DNA of 64,000 nt, taken from the NCBI RefSeq assembly GCF_003330725.1, contig NZ_CP030840.1:744001-808000 (forward strand), in the 5' to 3' direction. Below are positions 61,389 through 64,000 of this stretch, piece by piece (positions within the stretch are counted from its first letter, which is position 1; each line of letters begins with the position of its first letter). Position numbers and translations under genes: made by a program. The notes below the pieces were generated by a model. The model was not told the origin of the DNA, searched no databases, and saw nothing but the letters and a program-made list of their open reading frames with translations. Source of the DNA: Acidisarcina polymorpha. Its GTDB lineage: Bacteria; Acidobacteriota; Terriglobia; Terriglobales; Acidobacteriaceae.

Positions 61389-62996
61389 ATGCCGAATCGA
61401 AAGACGAATGCAATTTCCGCGCGGAGCGGTGTGATCGTCGCCCTTTGCGCTTGCGCAGGCCTTCTCTTGCTCGGTCGGTGGGTCTTGACCGCCGGAGCTC
61501 TCGGGGACGATCCTTCCCCGTATTGGGCCAGTGGTATCCATGCCGATTACGATCTTCCTCACGGAGCCCGGGAGCAGCTTGAGGAGGTCAATGAGCAGAT
61601 CGATGAAACGGAGCGCGACACCCTGCAGTTACTTAATACTGAGTTGGACCCGATCCATCAAATTCAGACGCTTGGCAAGCTGGAGCTTTTCGACAGAGCC
61701 CTCTCAGTAAAGAAGAACGAGGCCTGCAGCACCTGTCACATGCCTTACACCGGCGACACCGGTCCCAGCCCGGTGCTCAACTCCACCACCGCAGCGTATC
61801 CCGGATCGGTGAGAAGCCGCTTCAGCGCTCGCAAGCCGATGAGTTATACCTACGCGACATTGTCTCCGGTGCTGCACTACAACGCCACTCAGCATGATTT
61901 CTATGGAGGCAACTTCTGGGATATGCGGGCCACGGGATGGCGGCTGCAGAGCCCGGCCGCCGAGCAGGCCCAGGGACCGCCCACGAATCCAGTAGAGATG
62001 GGATTGCCCGACAGCGCTTGCGTCGCTCATCGGGTATCGGTCGGTCGTTATGAGTCCCTGTTCGTTAAGGTCTGGGGTCCCGCCATTCAATCGATCCATT
62101 GGCCGACGGACGTGGACAAGATCTGCGGTACACCCTCTGGGAAAGATGGGGCGGCCCCGCAGGTGAACCTCAGCTCGGAAGACCGGGCGAAGGTCAACAC
62201 CATCTACGATCAGTTCGCCCTGTCGATCGCCGCCTATGAGGCTTCTCCGGAGGTGAACGCGTTTTCATCGAAGTTCGATGCATACCTCGCGGGGTCGGCG
62301 ACATTGACTCCGAGCGAGAAACACGGCTATGAATTGTTTAACGGCCAGGCGAAATGCAATACCTGTCATCTTAGCGGCACCGCCAGCGGAGCGACCGGCG
62401 GCTCAGTCGCGGACGCCGCGCCGGTCTTCACCGACTTCACTTCTTCCAACCTCGGTGTACCGAAAAATCCTGATATTCCCTATTACTACGAAGATAAGCC
62501 CGACAAGTATGGCTTTGTCGCCAACCCGGTGGGAATCAAGTTTGTGGATCTAGGGGTGGGGGCTTTCCTGAGCGGCGCGCAGGGTACGCCCGTTCCGGAT
62601 AAATCATGGATGCAATACGCGCCCGCGTTCGATGGCAAGGTGCAGGTCCCGACACTGAGAAACGTTGACAAGCGGCCCTATCCGGGCTTCGTCAAAGCGT
62701 ATATGCACAACGGGTACTTGAAGAGCCTGAAAGAGGTTGTCCATTTCTATAACACCCGAGATAAGCAGTGTCCCACTCCGAACGATCCCAACGTGAAAAA
62801 GACTTGCTGGCCGGCCCCGGAGGTTTCCGCCAATGAGGACACCACGGTTGGAAATCTCGGACTATCCGATGCCGACGAAAACGACGTCGTAGCTTTCCTG
62901 AAGACCCTGACAGACGGCTATACATCGAAAAGTTCGGTTGACTTGAGCAGTGTGCAGGAGAACATTCGAGCGCGTCGCGAAAGCCAGCAAAACTAG
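61389..62996 (+). CDS. Di-heme cytochrome c peroxidase (MauG/CcpA-like), exported
   Basis: 535 aa, ATG at 61389 with GGAG 6 nt upstream. A signal/anchor helix (GVIVALCACAGLLLLGRWV) is followed by two heme sites: CSTCH (about 112-116) and CNTCH (about 322-326). The two halves correspond to the E-heme and P-heme domains of the bacterial CCP/MauG family, longer than the usual 330-350 residues because of insertions. It reduces peroxides, or oxidises a protein partner, in the periplasm. A 15-bp hairpin follows the gene. No partner gene is adjacent. Confidence 0.88.
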   Translation: MPNRKTNAISARSGVIVALCACAGLLLLGRWVLTAGALGDDPSPYWASGIHADYDLPHGAREQLEEVNEQIDETERDTLQLLNTELDPIHQIQTLGKLELFDRALSVKKNEACSTCHMPYTGDTGPSPVLNSTTAAYPGSVRSRFSARKPMSYTYATLSPVLHYNATQHDFYGGNFWDMRATGWRLQSPAAEQAQGPPTNPVEMGLPDSACVAHRVSVGRYESLFVKVWGPAIQSIHWPTDVDKICGTPSGKDGAAPQVNLSSEDRAKVNTIYDQFALSIAAYEASPEVNAFSSKFDAYLAGSATLTPSEKHGYELFNGQAKCNTCHLSGTASGATGGSVADAAPVFTDFTSSNLGVPKNPDIPYYYEDKPDKYGFVANPVGIKFVDLGVGAFLSGAQGTPVPDKSWMQYAPAFDGKVQVPTLRNVDKRPYPGFVKAYMHNGYLKSLKEVVHFYNTRDKQCPTPNDPNVKKTCWPAPEVSANEDTTVGNLGLSDADENDVVAFLKTLTDGYTSKSSVDLSSVQENIRARRESQQN

Positions 62997-63030
62997 GGCC
63001 TTCTCTGCGGGTGCACAACCCCAGGATCGA

Positions 63031-63068
63031 TGCTTGATTGCCCCTCTCTTGGGAGGGGCAATCAAGCA
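63031..63068. terminator. Strong hairpin after the cytochrome c peroxidase gene
   Basis: Arms 63031-63045 and 63054-63068 are a perfect 15-bp inverted repeat (TGCTTGATTGCCCCT) with an 8-nt loop that can extend by one more pair. It lies 34 nt past the stop codon. A short AT-rich segment, but no run of T, follows, so it may terminate either transcript (the kinase gene converges on it). Confidence 0.65.
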
Positions 63069-63239
63069 ATTACAGTATATAGATTGCCAGGATAGCCCCG
63101 ACTACCACGAGACCCTCGGCATCTGTAGCCAAGTTCAGATCTAGTCGTCGTCGATTTGCGGAGCCGAGCGCCCAGCGCGGCGCGCGCAACCAGCCAATGA
63201 TCGATCAGGGGAGTCGCCATCTTCGCTCTCTCCGAACTG

Positions 63240-64000
63240 CTATTTGGTCGCGCTCAATGAGAGGAGCGCCACCGAGCATGAGTTTTCTTTTCGCTGCCCG
63301 GAAAACAGCGGCAGGGTAACGATGAGACGAGCGCCGCCGTCAATTCGGTTGGCAGCCTCGGTGGAGCCGCCGTGGGCGCGCGCCACAGCCTCGACGAAAG
63401 CCAGGCCGAGCCCGTGGCCGTTCGATTGCGGCCCCTTCACGCGCCGCTCGAAGATATGGGCGGCGATCTCGGGCGCAAAGCCGGGGCCGTCGTCTTCGAC
63501 CAGGAGAATCGCTCGCCCCTCCTCCGCCCTCAAGGCGATCGCCACGGTCGAGGAGGGCGGCAAGTGCTTCAGCTCATTGTCGAAGAGGTTGGCAATCATG
63601 CGATGCAGCAGGCCGGAGTCTGCCCATATTTCGACCCGCTCCGCGCTGCGAAGTTGAATCCGGAGTCCTCGTTCGGACATGGACGGCTCATACAGGTCAA
63701 CCATCGATCGCAGCAATTGGTCTAGGTCGATCGCGACGCGGTCGAGCCGCAGCGCGTCCGCCTTGGCTTCGGCGACATCAAGCGACTTGTTCAGAAAATC
63801 GGTCACCCTATCGAGTTCCTCGATCGCCGTTACCACGCTTTCCGCTTCTTCGCCCGCTCCTCCGGTAAGGGCCATCTCCAGTTTGGCCCGCACCGCAGTC
63901 AACGGGCTGCGAAGGTCGTGGGCGAGCGAGTCGGTGATGGTATGCAGTTGATGGACGGAGTTCTCGATGCGGTCCAGCATGGTGTTGAGCGTGGAAGCCA
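63240..64000 (-). CDS. Sensor histidine kinase, 3' part (cut at window edge)
   Basis: The coding frame runs off the right edge (ASTLNTMLDRIENS continues before the first ATG at 63980), so only the HAMP end and catalytic part are seen. HisKA has SLAHDLRSPLTAVRAKLE (phospho-His), and HATPase has NLFDNELKH (N box), VEDDGPGFAPE (G1) and NGHGLGLAFVE (G2). Typical OmpR-linked kinase C-terminus. Stop at 63240. Its response regulator is presumably outside the window. Confidence 0.9.
   Translation of the reverse strand, partial: ASTLNTMLDRIENSVHQLHTITDSLAHDLRSPLTAVRAKLEMALTGGAGEEAESVVTAIEELDRVTDFLNKSLDVAEAKADALRLDRVAIDLDQLLRSMVDLYEPSMSERGLRIQLRSAERVEIWADSGLLHRMIANLFDNELKHLPPSSTVAIALRAEEGRAILLVEDDGPGFAPEIAAHIFERRVKGPQSNGHGLGLAFVEAVARAHGGSTEAANRIDGGARLIVTLPLFSGQRKENSCSVALLSLSATK

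Overview
The window reads like a chromosomal segment of a soil Acidobacterium (Acidobacteriaceae / Terriglobia type). The pointers are an ADOP-type MacB-like permease translationally coupled to a PadR regulator, a secreted S53 (kumamolisin-like) protease, a Tat-exported GH29 fucosidase operon, very large hybrid histidine kinases and a long exopolysaccharide (EPS) locus. This is inferred from gene content only; no rRNA gene, complete tRNA gene or CRISPR array is visible.

Layout. 1-16.9 kb is accessory DNA with many broken genes: an S53 protease, an SGNH lipoprotein, a Tat-exported FAD oxidoreductase, and a minus-strand run of AraC regulator, SDR, VOC protein and a frameshifted alcohol dehydrogenase. 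These are mixed with remnants of two histidine kinases, an AEC transporter and an NTF2/SnoaL-like protein. A DUF4143 ATPase with a 22-bp repeat array lies beside a tRNA-Phe 3' fragment and a tyrosine-recombinase remnant, which marks an old integration boundary. A divergent SDR/TetR pair follows. 16.9-21.8 kb holds ADOP permease + PadR with a large palindromic operator over its promoter, a truncated sigma-factor-like gene, and a two-gene membrane-anchored Cas4-like nuclease. 22.2-28.2 kb is a three-gene secreted carbohydrate operon (GH29 fucosidase, a 756-aa protein of unknown family, sialate O-acetylesterase), followed by debris (GH127 fragment, two frameshifted membrane proteins).

30.3-56.4 kb is the main locus: regulated exopolysaccharide synthesis and export. 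On the minus strand sit a GT26 enzyme fused to a degenerate sugar-transferase domain, a nucleotidyltransferase-like/left-handed beta-helix/sugar-transferase-like protein, an HPt protein and a double-receiver hybrid kinase, all coupled by ATGA overlaps. Divergently, the plus strand starts with a receiver protein, a PP2C phosphatase with a C-terminal RsbW-like ATPase domain, and a STAS protein. These run directly into glycosyltransferases (GT4, GT2, GT2), a Wza-like exporter, a Wzc-like co-polymerase with an altered P-loop, further GT2 and GT4 enzymes, a flippase, a GT25-like transferase, a Wzy-like polymerase and a large secreted FN3 protein. A phosphorelay feeding a partner switch appears to be built into the EPS operon.

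56.4-64 kb has a tandem repeat/palindrome element, an MFS exporter, about 3 kb of decayed DNA with an IS6-family transposase remnant, a di-heme cytochrome c peroxidase with a strong hairpin after it, and the 3' part of a sensor kinase cut by the window edge.

The most unusual signals are: (1) the adjacent pair of sugar-transferase-like proteins that both lack the recognisable Asp-Glu catalytic dyad, coupled to the phosphorelay; (2) the split Cas4-like membrane nuclease with a lost C-terminal cysteine cluster; (3) the 22-bp iterated repeat in front of the DUF4143 ATPase; and (4) the density of recognisable gene remnants.
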